Translations under genes and position numbers: made by a program
Notes under the pieces: model-generated
Database searches by the model: none
The model's input: the letters and a program-made list of their open reading frames with translations, nothing else
Told to the model about the DNA's origin: nothing
Assembly (NCBI RefSeq): GCF_000471905.2
Contig: NW_006499436.1
Span: 1,538,416 to 1,602,415 of the forward strand
Direction: 5' to 3'
Source: Amborella trichopoda
Taxonomy: Eukaryota; Streptophyta; Magnoliopsida; Amborellales; Amborellaceae
DNA length: 64,000 nt
Shown here: piece after piece, positions 1 to 9,789 of the stretch
Position numbering within the stretch: position 1 is the stretch's first letter
Layout: each line of letters opens with the position of its first letter

Positions 1-697
1 AGTGATATGTTGAGTACATGATATTGCTGCTTTCGAATGTTTAAAGAGATTTAGAAATAATTTAAGTGTGCAAGTGGACTCATCAGGTTCGCCGGTGAGG
101 TATAAGTGGACCTATCTGGGACGCCGGTAGGGATTAAGTGGACTCATCCGGTACGTCGGTGAGGTATAAGTGGACCTGCAGGGATTAAGTGGACCTATCT
201 GGGACGCCGATAGGGATTAAGTGGACCCATCAGGACGCTGATGGGGTATATAGGTGACCTACTTGAGATGCCAGTAGGGTATTTTGTGAAATCCTTTGAA
301 TTATGTACTGCCGTTAAAAGTGTTATAAGCATTTCAATTACTCGGATTATACTTAATTATGCATTTATTGAAAGTGAAACTGTTGATGCATTTCTATTAA
401 TAGATCTCATTTTGGAAAATATTGATATCTTTCAATCACGATTATTTTTGGGATTATGATGATCACTTATTGAGTAGCCAAACTCATCAAACTATGGTAA
501 ACATTTTTTCAGGATAACTATGGATTCATTTTGAGTGCTAGTCAAGATCAACCTTGGAAGATACTGTTGTTGTGGTAGCTTTCTTTATTTACTATGTAAG
601 ACCTCGCCACTGTAAATTTGTCCTATCAATAGATGTATATATGTTTTGTCCGTCACATCTCAGGAATAATAGTATTGTAAATTCATGGGGTGTGACA
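1..697 (+). mobile_element. LTR-A, 3' part of a long LTR cut by the window edge
   Basis: This stretch is closely similar to the last ~660-700 bp of the three complete LTR-A copies at 28718-33942. It shares the hairpin minisatellite and the GTGACA terminus, and ends at the same CA. Downstream the copies at 30371 and 32177 continue into a tRNA primer site. Here the sequence instead passes directly into a copia pre-integrase domain at 698, so this is the right edge of an LTR-A insertion, or a solo LTR, inside that copia element. The left end and its target duplication lie outside the window. Confidence 0.85.
79..279 (+). repeat. 32-bp-period array of stem-loops in LTR-A
   Basis: Units start at 79, 111, 143, 175 (truncated), 193, 226 and 258. 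Each holds two complementary arms around a short loop: CTCATC/GGTGAG, CCTATC/GGTAGG, CCTATC/GATAGG, CCCATCAG/CTGATGGG and CCTACT/AGTAGG. Arm sequence changes between units, but pairing is kept, with G-U wobble if read as RNA. Inside several units a GG/CC pair closes a TTCG, TACG or GACG loop. The same array is present in all three complete LTR-A copies. Confidence 0.85.
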
Positions 698-1520
698 TAT
701 GGCACCAGCGGTTAGGTCACCAATCTATGCAGCGACTTTCTTGTTGGTCTCCTGATTTTGCTAATTTATGTTTTTGTTTGAATAATTGTGATGTGTGCCA
801 TTTGGCAAAACAAAAAAGGTTACCTTTTTCCACTAATACTAATAGATGTTTCGAACCATTTAAATTGATTTATTATGATATCTAGGGGGGTTATAAAACT
901 GCATATCTTTCAGGGGCGCATTACTTTCTTACTATTGTTGATGATCATTCACATTACACATGGGTTTATCTGATTCATTATAAGTCTGAAATGGCATATT
1001 TTTTAAAATCTTTTTGCGCCATGGTAAAAACTCAATTCCAATGCCAGGTTCAACAAATTTGAACTGACAATGGGACTGAGTTCTTGTCTCTAGATATGCA
1101 TAATTTTTTTCTAACGCAGGGCATCCATTATCAACAGACTTGTGTCAACACCCCTCAACAAATGGGGTGGCTAAACGCAAGCACCGTCACTTGTTGGAAG
1201 TAACCCGCACCTTACGCTTCCAAGCCAACTTACCGTTGAATGTGTGTTCACTGCCACATATCTTACCTACACCTAAATTGTTTGGTCGAACCCCTCATGA
1301 GGTCCTTCTCGACTCCAAGCTATCCTACGCTCATTTACGGGTATTTGGTTGTCTTTGTTATGCTCACAATCATGCGCCGGGCAGACACAAATTTGCTCCC
1401 AGAGTATCTCGTTGTGTTTTCATAGGCTATCCTTTGCACAACGTGGGTACCGCGTTCTTGATCTTGAAACCCGCAAAATATTCACATCAAGAGATGTGTC
1501 TTTTGTAGAAGACAGATTCA
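698..1520 (+). pseudogene. copia pre-integrase and integrase core, inactivated
   Basis: A WHQRLGH motif followed by C-x2-C (CDVCHLAKQ) marks the GAG pre-integrase zinc finger at 702-830. The integrase core follows with TIVDDHS (first Asp) and TDNGTEF (second Asp). The third catalytic position, normally Glu in GVAERKHRH, reads GVAKRKHRH here, so the catalytic Glu is replaced by Lys. In-frame stops occur near 884 and 1061 and a frameshift near 1430. Known family role: strand transfer of the retrotransposon cDNA. Confidence 0.88.
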
Positions 1521-1869
1521 CTTTTCGTGAATTATCACAACAAGAGCCTAAGGCAACCACAATAGTAGCTCTACCCATAGCAGACAATGTTATGTTTAAC
1601 TTCGAATCCGATCGTATTCCTAATCCTGCTCCTATCACATATCCTCATGTACCGACACTAGAACCACAACAAGAAACATCAATGAATGAACCTAGACAAC
1701 CCACATGTGTTCGTAACATGCCAACACATTATAAGGATTTCGTTTGCTTTATGGTCCATCAAGAAGTCACGACAACTTCACCCACGACACAAGGCTCTTC
1801 GACAGGTACTTGTTACCCTGTTTCCAATTTTGTTTCGTATGCCAAATTCTCGCCACCACATTTTACCTT

Positions 1870-2930
1870 TCTTCAAGCTATATCTTCTCAAGAAGAACCC
1901 AAGTCCTTGACCAGTTTCCCCATTGGAAAGTAGGAATTGAAGCTGAAATTGATGCATTACAACAAAACAATACTTGGACATTGTAGTGTCTGCCTCCTGG
2001 CAAGAAATCCATTGGATGCAAGTGCGTATATAAAATTAAATACAAGGTCGATGGAACCGTTGAACAGTACAAAACTCGCCTTGTAGCCAAAGGATATACA
2101 CAGGTCAAAGGGCTTGACTATCATGAGACATTTGCACCAGTTGCAAAGCTGGTCACTGTGCGGTGTGTACTTACTCTTGCATCCATCAGAAGATAACCCC
2201 TCTATCAGCTCGATGTGTACAATTCTTTCTTGCATGGAAATTTGCATAAGGAGGTTTACATGCAAATTCCACCAGGGTTTGCTTGAAAGGGGGAGACTCG
2301 AGTTTATCGACGTAGCAAATCATTATATGGGTTCAAGCCAGCTTCTTGGCGATGGTTTGACAAGTTTTCTTCCACTTTGTAATGCAGTTTGTTGCAGATT
2401 ATTCACTATTCACCTTAGCTGTTGGAAAGACTTTCATTGTTCTCCTGGTTTATGTCGATGATACTATCATCACTGGCAACAATACCATATTCATTTTGTT
2501 GTTAAAATGGTTTCTTCACTCCAAATTCGGTATTAAGGATTTGGGAGTCTTGAAATTTTTTCTGGGCATAGAAGTCACCCATTCCCAAAGAGGAAACTTT
2601 ATTAATCAAATAAAATGTGTTCTTGATATTTTCGTCGAAGCTGGACTCACAGATGCAAAACCCGTTGCTTTTCCCATGGACCAACACATTCGTCTTACTG
2701 CCACTGATGACGATCTCCTTTATGATCCTGGTCGCTATCGCCGTCTAGTGGGATGGTTAATTTATCTCACTATCACAAGGCCTGATATATTATATCCGGT
2801 CCTTATCCATAACCAATTTATGCGTAGTCCTCGGCAACCCCATTACATGGGTACTCTTCATGTACTTCAATATCTCAAAGGCATACCTTCATTTGGACTC
2901 CTTTTACCATCCAATTCCTCGCTCCAATAA
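1870..2930 (+). pseudogene. copia reverse transcriptase, frameshifted
   Basis: The N-terminal RT conserved block is readable from ~1905 (ALQQNNTWTL, stop at 1984, then [19 protein letters not shown] and ETFAPVAKL). It shifts frame near 2200 and again near 2280-2390. The catalytic YVDD box is intact at about 2451-2462 (LLVYVDDTIITGN), followed by KDLGVLKFFLGIEV and the TRPDI region. Several stops and frameshifts make it non-functional. Confidence 0.88.
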
Positions 2931-3398
2931 TATCTCACTGTGATTCTGATTGGGCCCATGACTCGGAGATCGATTACCGATTATTTTACTTCCCTTGGTG
3001 CTTGTCCACTATCATGGAACACTAAGAAGCAACCAACAGTATCATGATCTTCGCCTGAAACTAAGTATCGTATTATGGTTGTAGCTACATGTGAACTTGT
3101 GTGGCTCAAATCCTTACTTCAGAACCTCGATTTACCTCATCCTTATCCAATGTGCATATACTGCGACAACTATGTTGCTCTCCATATCGCTGCCAACCTC
3201 GTGTTTCACGAATGAACTAAGCATATAGAACTCAATTGTCATCTTATCTGAGAAAAAATATGTTCGAGCATTCTCAAAACCTCTCACCTCTCTACTAAGC
3301 ATTAAGTCACAGACATTCTCACTAAAGAATTAAGTCACGAGCAATTTCAATTTCAATTTCTTCGCAGCAAGTTGGGTGTTACAGATCTTCACGCGTCA
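2931..3398 (+). pseudogene. copia RNase H domain, degraded
   Basis: The RNase H C-terminal copia signature is readable across frames: a SITDYFTSLG-like stretch, ETKYRIM, CDNYVALHIAAN, TKHIELNCH, DILTKEL and finally KLGVTDLHA just before the polypurine tract. Stops interrupt it at several places. It is the terminal part of the pol polyprotein of the remnant at 698-3673. Confidence 0.8.
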
Positions 3399-3673
3399 AC
3401 TTGAGGGGGAGTATTGGGTGATTGGGATTGTGCTATCACGATTGGGATTGTGATATTGTAATTGTGAATTGGAATTGATATCACATGTTATATTTTCTAT
3501 ATAGTTGTAGATTATGATTGATATCACAAGTTGTATTGCCTATAGATTTGGATAGTTTGTTGTACAATCCAAAATTAGGATCCCTACAATCTTGGAGTTG
3601 GTTGTGAGCAAGTTGCATATATCATGTTGTAATACTCAATTGAATGTAATATACGATTTTCCAATTCGTAACA
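3399..3673 (+). mobile_element. polypurine tract and 3' LTR of the copia remnant
   Basis: A purine-rich stretch (TTGAGGGGGAG, 3401-3411) marks the priming site for plus-strand synthesis. The sequence from 3412 (TATTGGGTGATTGGG, probably a decayed TGTTGGG start) to the CA near 3672-3673 is taken as a ~260-bp LTR. No second LTR is available for comparison, so the right boundary is an estimate. Confidence 0.65.
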
Positions 3674-3783
3674 TAGTTTTTACGAGTTTGGTCAAAACCT
3701 GTGATATTTCCTTTTAACACTATTATGATTATGTAAGAAATTGAACACGCTCATGTGTGCAACACAACAAATTTAATGGGAAA

Positions 3784-4011
3784 TGTATACGGTAAGACCA
3801 TTTATCTTTGGTAAAAGTAGATCACAGCTATTATCGACCATTAGATATAAAATCGGGTGGTTGAAGATGTGTCATTGATTAGGCACAATGTCTAAAATAA
3901 AGTTTCTCAAATATTGTAACACACTTCAATTCAGTAGATTTCACATCTAGTGGCTAAGAATGATTGTGACTTCTTTATACAAAAAGTAAATGGTCTTATA
4001 GTATACAATCC
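3784..4011 (+). mobile_element. M1 inverted-repeat MITE, copy 1
   Basis: The left end (GTATAC...AAGACCATTTA) is the reverse complement of the right end (AAATGGTCTTATAGTATAC), and complementarity continues inwards for much of each ~100-bp half. The sequence AATTTAA lies close outside both ends and could be part of a target duplication. Seven copies of this ~225-bp family occur in the window. No coding capacity. Confidence 0.8.
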
Positions 4012-4028
4012 AAATTTAATAAAAGAAA

Positions 4029-4251
4029 GTATAGAATGAGACCATTTACCTTTGGTACAAGGTGATCACATTAATCTTGACCATTGGATGTAAAATTGGG
4101 TGGCTGCAATTATTCCATTGACCAAGTTCAAACTTCAAAATAAATTTTTTCGAATTTTGTGACACATCCAAGCTCTCAAATTTCACATCCGATGGTTGTA
4201 AGTAATTATGACGACCTTATATCAAAGGTAAATGATCTCATTGTATACAAT
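4029..4251 (+). mobile_element. M1 inverted-repeat MITE, copy 2
   Basis: It shares the M1 plan: GAGACCATTTACCTTTGGTACAAGG at the left and its near reverse complement (ACCTTATATCAAAGGTAAATGATCTC) at the right, ending TTGTATACAATC. It lies only 17 bp from copy 1, giving two foldback elements in direct succession. Confidence 0.8.
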
Positions 4252-4730
4252 CCCATTTAATAGCCCTTCACTTGTGTGCTTTATGTGGTTTGCTTTTTTT
4301 GTCTCACGGCATGTGGTGGTGTAGCATGTATGTAGGAAGATAATTATATTGAGCCGTCCTAAAGATGTTATAATGAAATGAAATGGTTACCTGGTTCTCA
4401 AAAGAAATTATACTAAGCCGTCCTAAGTAGAGCATTCACATGATGTGTAGCTCAAATTGTCCGTCCAAATTAGAAGGAAATAAGATTGATTGGCCTTGAT
4501 TTTATTTTGTTTTTTAACTTTATTTCTTCTACAAACTGTGTTAAATTGAAACTTAGGTTTTTTCACTTCTCATTTAGGCATATCAACGAATAAAATAAAA
4601 ACTAATTTTTGAGAAATAAAATAAAATCAAAATTTTAAAAACATTCAAGGGTATTTAGATTGATTTCTTTTATAATTTATTTTATAATTTTTAGGCACAT
4701 CTAATTGAGAGGTATAAATACTGAAATGGA
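4252..4730. other. AT-rich intergenic sequence, nothing recognised
   Basis: The stretch is AT-rich with short homopolymer runs. I see no open frame, repeat unit or conserved motif. Confidence 0.5.
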
Positions 4731-4951
4731 TTGTATACAATGAAACCATTTACCTTTGATATAAAGGGGCACAATTACTTGTAACCATCGTGTGAAATCT
4801 GATAGCTTGGATGTATCACAAAATTCAATAAAAGTTCTTTTGAATTTTGAGCATTGTCAATGGAATAAAATGCAACCATCTAATTTCACGTCAAATGGTC
4901 AAGATTAATTATGGCCACCTTGTACCAAAAGTAAATAGTCTCACTGCATAC
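4731..4951 (+). mobile_element. M1 inverted-repeat MITE, copy 3
   Basis: It begins TTGTATACAATGAAACCATTTACC and ends with the near reverse complement (GTAAATAGTCTCACTGCATAC). The middle carries the M1 sequence around TGTATCACAAAATTC. Slightly decayed at the right tip. Confidence 0.78.
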
Positions 4952-5392
4952 TTTTATGTACTCAAATTTTCAATTTAATACAAGTCGAAAAACATTAAAA
5001 AAAAAAATTTTTAAAAAAAATGAAGTCATATCCATTCATTTTTTTCTAGTTCTATTCTTGATTGTTGCGACGTATTAGTGGGAACCATTTCTGAATTTAC
5101 ATTATAGATGTGGAAGTTTTTCACATCAATTGACTATGTGAAAAGCTGTGTTCGGATTAATTGGTGTGAAAAAACTCACACACCTAATCATATAGAATAG
5201 TCCTTTCATAGGAAAATACCTTCACAAAAAAACTGTCACGAATACCAAATGTACCCTAATAAAGGAATTGTTGTTATCCTCAACAAATGAAGCCCCTACA
5301 AATATTAAAAAATATTATTTCTACAATAAACTAAGAAATTTATCACGTATCAAATGGTTTCTAATTTACGTGTATCTTTTGCGTATGGAAAA
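4952..5392. other. AT-rich intergenic sequence, nothing recognised
   Basis: Poly-A and poly-T runs near 4998-5045. No coding or repeat signal was noted apart from simple AT richness. Confidence 0.5.
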
Positions 5393-5785
5393 AGTTTACA
5401 TACGGTTGCAACCTTAAAATGTGGAATTACAGATGCACCTCAAAAATCCGTCTCAAAAGGTTGTTTTAATGTTGAAAAAACCACTAATTGATCATCTCAA
5501 CATCGAGATATAAAAATATGAAAAAAAAAAAAAATGATTTTAAGTCTCATAATTAGTGCATCTTGCAATACATTATCTAGACCGTCCATTTTCAAGATTT
5601 TCATATCTTTATAAATGTACTTGATTTTAACTATTTTTTGAGTTTAAACTTTTATAATTATATGAAAATAGATTTTGGGATAATCTACTAATGTTTTTCA
5701 CCAAAATTACATGTTATGATAAATGTTGGAGGTGTGCCTTAATTGGATCGTTTAAAGTTGCGACCTTATAGAAGCCGCACCCTTT
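5393..5785 (+). mobile_element. M2 MITE-like element, copy 1
   Basis: A ~390-bp unit. The left end (ACGGTTGCAACCTTAAA) and right end (TTTAAAGTTGCGACCTTAT) are inverted repeats. Internal landmarks shared with other copies are GATGCACCTCAAAAATCC, CATCTCAACATCGAGAT and TAGACCGTCCATTTTCAAG. Related copies lie at 11111, 18186, 21417, 36060, 36520, 37125 and 38157. No coding capacity. Confidence 0.75.
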
Positions 5786-5948
5786 GCATATATATTCCCT
5801 CCAATTTATGTTCCTTTTATGTTTATATTTCATCAATGTGGAGACCGTGTTTGTTGGTTTAGGGCCGCGCACAAAGGGGAAGAAGCATTCGGTTAGTGGC
5901 CCGAGTCATAAGCGCGAAAGTGGGTGGTTAACTCTCTCCTAAATCCTC

Positions 5949-5956
5949 TATAAAAA
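5949..5956 (+). promoter_or_regulatory. TATA box of the first miR396-like locus
   Basis: TATAAAAA sits in CCTCTATAAAAAGCCCCTC, a context conserved in the duplicate at 19269. It is followed by a CT-rich leader (about 5995-6065) typical of plant 5' transcribed sequence, and lies ~155 bp upstream of the hairpin. A start site some 30 bp downstream is inferred. Confidence 0.6.
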
Positions 5957-6105
5957 GCCCCTCAATTCTATACTTCCCATATCATCATTCACATATTCTC
6001 TTTTTCTCTCTCCTTTTCATCCATATCTTTTTCTTTCTCTCTCTAGATTATTAAAGTTTCTCTATCTCTAATCTCCAAGTTAGGGAACATGGAAGATTTG
6101 ATCTT

Positions 6106-6219
6106 TTCCATGCTCTCCACAGGCTTTCTTGAACATGCTGCTCAAACCCGTCTTCTGCCATGTTCTTGGAGAAGCAAAGTTGAGTGACAAGTTTAAGAAT
6201 GCCTGGGGAAAACATGGAA
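6106..6219 (+). ncRNA. MIR396-like: MIR396-like microRNA precursor hairpin, copy 1
   Basis: A 21-nt segment at 6116-6136 (TCCACAGGCTTTCTTGAAC then AT) matches the miR396 family. It is closest to the form with an extra G (CAGGC) known from grass miR396d/e, differing at the last two or three bases. The other arm at 6188-6219 pairs with it: the outer stem TTCCATG/CATGGAA is perfect, and the miRNA region has about three mismatches and one G-U pair. The inner stem includes CTCAA/TTGAG and CTTCT/AGAAG. Members of this family guide cleavage of GRF transcription factor mRNAs. Whether this copy is processed is unknown; the star arm reads CCTGGGG where CCTGTGG would pair better. Confidence 0.75.
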
Positions 6220-7240
6220 ATGAATTACAAGGTCGGTCACAATGCATATTCCAAGGAGGGGAATAATTCTTGAGTTAACCAATGTCGGTGCCATTGCTTT
6301 AATTGTGACTCCTTGATGTATGAAATGGTAATGTGTGTGCACTTGTATTTGTGCGATGATGAAAAGCACTGTTTAACGGCTTGAATCGGCCTCAGGCCAG
6401 ATCAAGTACCCCATTAAGTTGTTTTAAAAAATAAAAATTATATAAATTTTAAAAATTTGTATGATCAATGTATAAAAGTTATAAATACAATTTGGATGTG
6501 TTTTACATTGATTTTTGAGTTTTTATTCTCAAATGCCCTTTTTTGTATTTTATGTTTTCTTTTTTTTAAAAAAAATGCCTCAAATTGTAAAACAAAATTT
6601 TCTAACTCTTTTTTTTTACATTTCCTCACCTTATTTGGATTTTTAGATGGGTTTTACTTTTTTTCACTTTTAAAGTTTTTTTTAAGTTCCATTTAATTTT
6701 TTATGACTTTTTGGATCCATAACATTACTAAACCAAATCCACTCCGAATCTGCCAATTTACTTGGCTTGGGCCAAGGCCAAATCAGAGGCCCCGAGCCAA
6801 GTGTAAAAAAACTGAAGAAAAATGCAGTTGCCATGCAAGAATTGGCGAGAATTTGGCAATCGTAGGACCAAAAGGGGAAGCTTGATGGGTTTTGCACCAT
6901 TTGAAAGGAACAATAATGGGATGGGCTGGGAGAAATACAAGGTTAAGGGCCTGGGCTCGTGCCAGAGCGCTTGTCCCCTTCTCAGACTAGGGATGAGCTC
7001 AGGCCGTGCTTCAAAAGAAAGGCCTAAGTCAAACACATGGCCAACAGGCCAGACTTGTGCCCTTCTTTGTGTAGTGGGTTCAGGCCCTAGTTCAGGAAAT
7101 AGGGCCAGGCTCATATGTGGCTTGTCCTAATAGCGAAGAATGGTATTGTTGGGTTACATGTCCCATCTACGAAGAGACAGGATAATTGTATTATTTTTTC
7201 TAAAAGAAAGTTTATTATTCGAGGATGTCATATGAAAGCG

Positions 7241-7633
7241 GTTAATCCAATTTCAAGACCATTCCAAACCGTAAGATATGAAATCCGGTGAACATGAGTG
7301 TGTCCTAAATTTTTAAAAATCCTTACTTGGACTTTGGAGACCGTTAATAACCCCCTTCAAACCTTCTTTTTTCTTTTTTGAGTGTTATGGTAAGTTTAAG
7401 TAAAAAAGGAAGACAAAAATGACTCAACGCATAGGTGGTCAGGTGGTGGATGCTAGAACATAATTTCTTAAGTTATATTTCTGCCATAGGCAGAGGATCG
7501 CTTCACTAAATGTATGCAATTGTGTTGGTGGTCAAGGATTCTGTTTGTTGATTCCTATTTCTCGACCCCTTTCATCTTTAGCAAAATGGAGCACCATAAT
7601 ATATTATATATTTAAATTATTTATATTTTTTTT
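7241..7633. other. Intergenic sequence, nothing recognised
   Basis: AT-rich, without a frame, repeat or motif I can name. Confidence 0.5.
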
Positions 7634-9325
7634 AGAAAAATATCTCCTTACTTTTTATTTTTAACTTCTCTATCTTTTTAGATTCAAAGATGAAAAATAT
7701 TACTTCAAAGCAAAGTACCTCCATTAGTCCTTTTTTAGATAAATTTTTTACCCCAATAAAAGCTAAAATGACATCCTCTCTCTCTCAAATCGTGGTCTCT
7801 CGTAGCGCCCTTTCTCTCTCTCTCAAAAAGCACCGTCTCTCTCTCTCTCCCAATCAAGTAGAGATCCCTAAGATTACCATTTTGCTGGCGGAGAACAGGG
7901 GACGCCATAATCGAAGAAGCCAAACCTTTCTTCATGGCTTTGACAAGTTGGGTCTTTTTTGGGTCAAAGAAAGTTAGGATTTTTCAGGGCTAAAACTGTT
8001 CAAGACTTCTGTGTCAAACTGGTCAAGCGCTCTCCATGGCCTTGCAAGATGGGTTTTTTGTGGGTCAAAATGGTCACAATTTTGCTTCTTGGGTCTCTCT
8101 TATCAGTGTTTGACTTGTTTGACTATGTATCAAAGAGGTAGCACCATGACCGCAAAAACCAGATTTCTATATTTTGGAAAGTTGGGTTTTTTGCATGATA
8201 GAAAATATTAGTATTTTGCTTGTTTGGTCTTAATCCTTCAGAGCTTAATAAAAGAATTTTGTGGCTGAAACAGCAGGCGCCATTGTTGAATCAGCCAAAG
8301 CTTTCTTTTGGTTCTCAAATTTCAAGGTTTGGTGGATAGACTTGGTTAAGTGTAACTCAGCATTTTGGTTTGCGAAAGAGAGAAAGTGGTGGCAGAGGTT
8401 GAGAGAGGGGCAACAGAGTTGTGGGCCGACTGCTGGTGGAGAAATGAGGGCTTGGTTGCAATGAGGACTTGGTTGCAAGTAAGATGGAAGAAAGGGGGGT
8501 GACGCCTGGTTGCATATTTTGGGCACCGGATGAAGGAAGAGAGATAGACGAGGATGGGAAAAAGGAGCAGCAGCAGGGGGGCCGCAACAGGGGATGGATT
8601 TGTTGCTGGTGGTGATCATGGCTTGGTTGAGAAGAGGGGTAAAACGCGGATGGTGGCTGCAGAGGTGGAACGAATAGGTGGAAATGGGGGCTGGGCCGCG
8701 GCTGGTTGAGAGGGATGGCGGAGAGAAAGAAAGTGCAGTGGGGTGCCCGTTGGTTTTTCTTTGCTGAGCCAGTGCTCTATTTTTGTTTCAATTTGGAAAT
8801 TTTTCGGATAGAAGAAGGCCGGATTTGTCACCGGATTTTTCTCTTCTCTCTTCTCTCTTCTCTTTATCCTTTCTTCCCTCACGCCTCTCAATCAGCTGCC
8901 GCTTCCCTCAACCGTCGCAACCGCCGCACACAACAAGCCCACCACTGGTGCCTTCTTCCCACGACCTCCCATCTACTCTCTCCTCAGCCACCGCACGCAA
9001 CAGTACTCACCCTCTCTCAAACTCTGACACTGCTCTCTCTTCCTCCGCCTACCTCTCTCCACCATTTCTCCATCTCATGCCTCTCTCTCACTGTCTCGCG
9101 TTCGTCACCTACTCTCTCTCTCTCTACTAAAAACACCAACGGGCACCCCACTGCTCAGAGAGGACGTCATTTTAATTTTTATTGGGTCAAAAATTCATTT
9201 CAAAAGGGATTCAAGGGGTTGCAAGACAGGAAAAATATATATCATTTGCATTCAAGTAATATTTTTCATCTTTGGGTCCAAAGAGATAGAGAAGTTAAAT
9301 ATAGGGGTTAAGAAGATATTTTTTT
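7634..9325. mobile_element. 1.7-kb element with ~160-bp terminal inverted repeats (MULE-like, non-autonomous)
   Basis: The left terminus (7634-7790) and the reverse complement of the right terminus (9155-9325) share blocks in order: AAAAATATCT.CTTA, TTTAACTTCTCTATCT, CAAAGATGAAAAATATTACTT, an ACCC.AATAAAA block and TAAAATGAC.TCCTCTCT. The interior, especially 8380-9130, is far more GC-rich than its surroundings and CT-repeat rich, as in elements that have captured host DNA. A further inverted pair lies inside (8728-8757 against 9129-9157). Long TIRs with a foreign interior suggest a Pack-MULE type element, but no 9-bp target duplication or transposase was found. Confidence 0.65.
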
Positions 9326-9789
9326 TAATTTTTTATATTTTTAAAATCTACTCAAAGCGGTTTGATTAGTTGTTAGACCGGTTTTGACTAGAGCAGACCC
9401 CTCATCAATTCGAAACTGATCTGATCTTGATAACATTCATTCGGTATCGATTCAGAATCGATCTGAACTTGATAACATTAATTCGGTTTATGTCCCACCT
9501 CAGTCTAAGATTTGCATTCTCTTTTAGCTAAATTCGAAGTTGTATTTGCTTGGAATGGGGCCTAGGACACCTCAAGGGATCCAATAAACTAACCACCACT
9601 AATTGGCACGTAATCCAAAGGTAATGGTATGTTTTTTATTGAGAACAACTGCAACAACAATAACAAGTATTGATCCCAAATAAATTTTTCTCTTTGTACT
9701 AGAAATCATAAATTTATAGAAAATATATACTATAGTTTCAATGGGTTTGTGATAGGACATATTTTTTGAGTCTTAGGACTTATATATGG
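9326..9789. other. Intergenic sequence with a short direct repeat
   Basis: A ~47-bp unit built on GATCTGA.CTTGATAACATT.ATTCGGT occurs twice in succession (about 9417-9490). Nothing else was recognised. Confidence 0.5.

Larger units (their letters stand above)
698..3673 (+). mobile_element. Ty1/copia retrotransposon remnant (5' part missing)
   Basis: Pol order is pre-integrase, integrase, reverse transcriptase, RNase H, polypurine tract, 3' LTR, which is the copia order with integrase before RT. Gag, protease and the 5' LTR are absent because LTR-A sequence occupies everything to the left of 698. Multiple stops and frameshifts break the reading frame, so the element is dead. The host genome site is visible only on the right of 3673. 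Confidence 0.9.
5870..7240 (+). repeat. Segmental duplication copy 1 carrying a miR396-like locus
   Basis: Blocks along this stretch recur in the same order at 19190-21010: AAAGGGGAAG near 5873, GTGGCCCGAGTCATA, AACTCTC.CCTAAATCCTCTATAAAAAGCCCCTCAAT, the hairpin and its loop, TATGAAATGGTAATGTGTGTGC near 6320, a CTCAG...GCTCAGGC block near 6985 and a TTTTATTGTTC-like block near 7210. The right copy is longer because it contains an M1 MITE and other inserted sequence. The two copies lie about 13.3 kb apart in direct orientation. Confidence 0.75.

Noticed and set aside
79..279. CRISPR-like array
   Set aside because: The 32-bp units have no unique spacers, sit inside a plant LTR and repeat in every LTR copy.
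6106..6200. Short peptide gene starting ATGGAAGATTTG at 6090
   Set aside because: The frame stops within ~33 codons, the second copy lacks the ATG (ATAGAAG), and the conserved feature is the hairpin.
8245..8619. 124-codon minus-strand frame as a gene
   Set aside because: Composition-driven and overlapping other frames in the same GC-rich transposon interior, with no recognisable motif.
8706..9311. 201-codon open frame as a gene
   Set aside because: It is low-complexity Ser/Leu/Pro from CT-rich DNA and runs into the terminal inverted repeat of the transposon.
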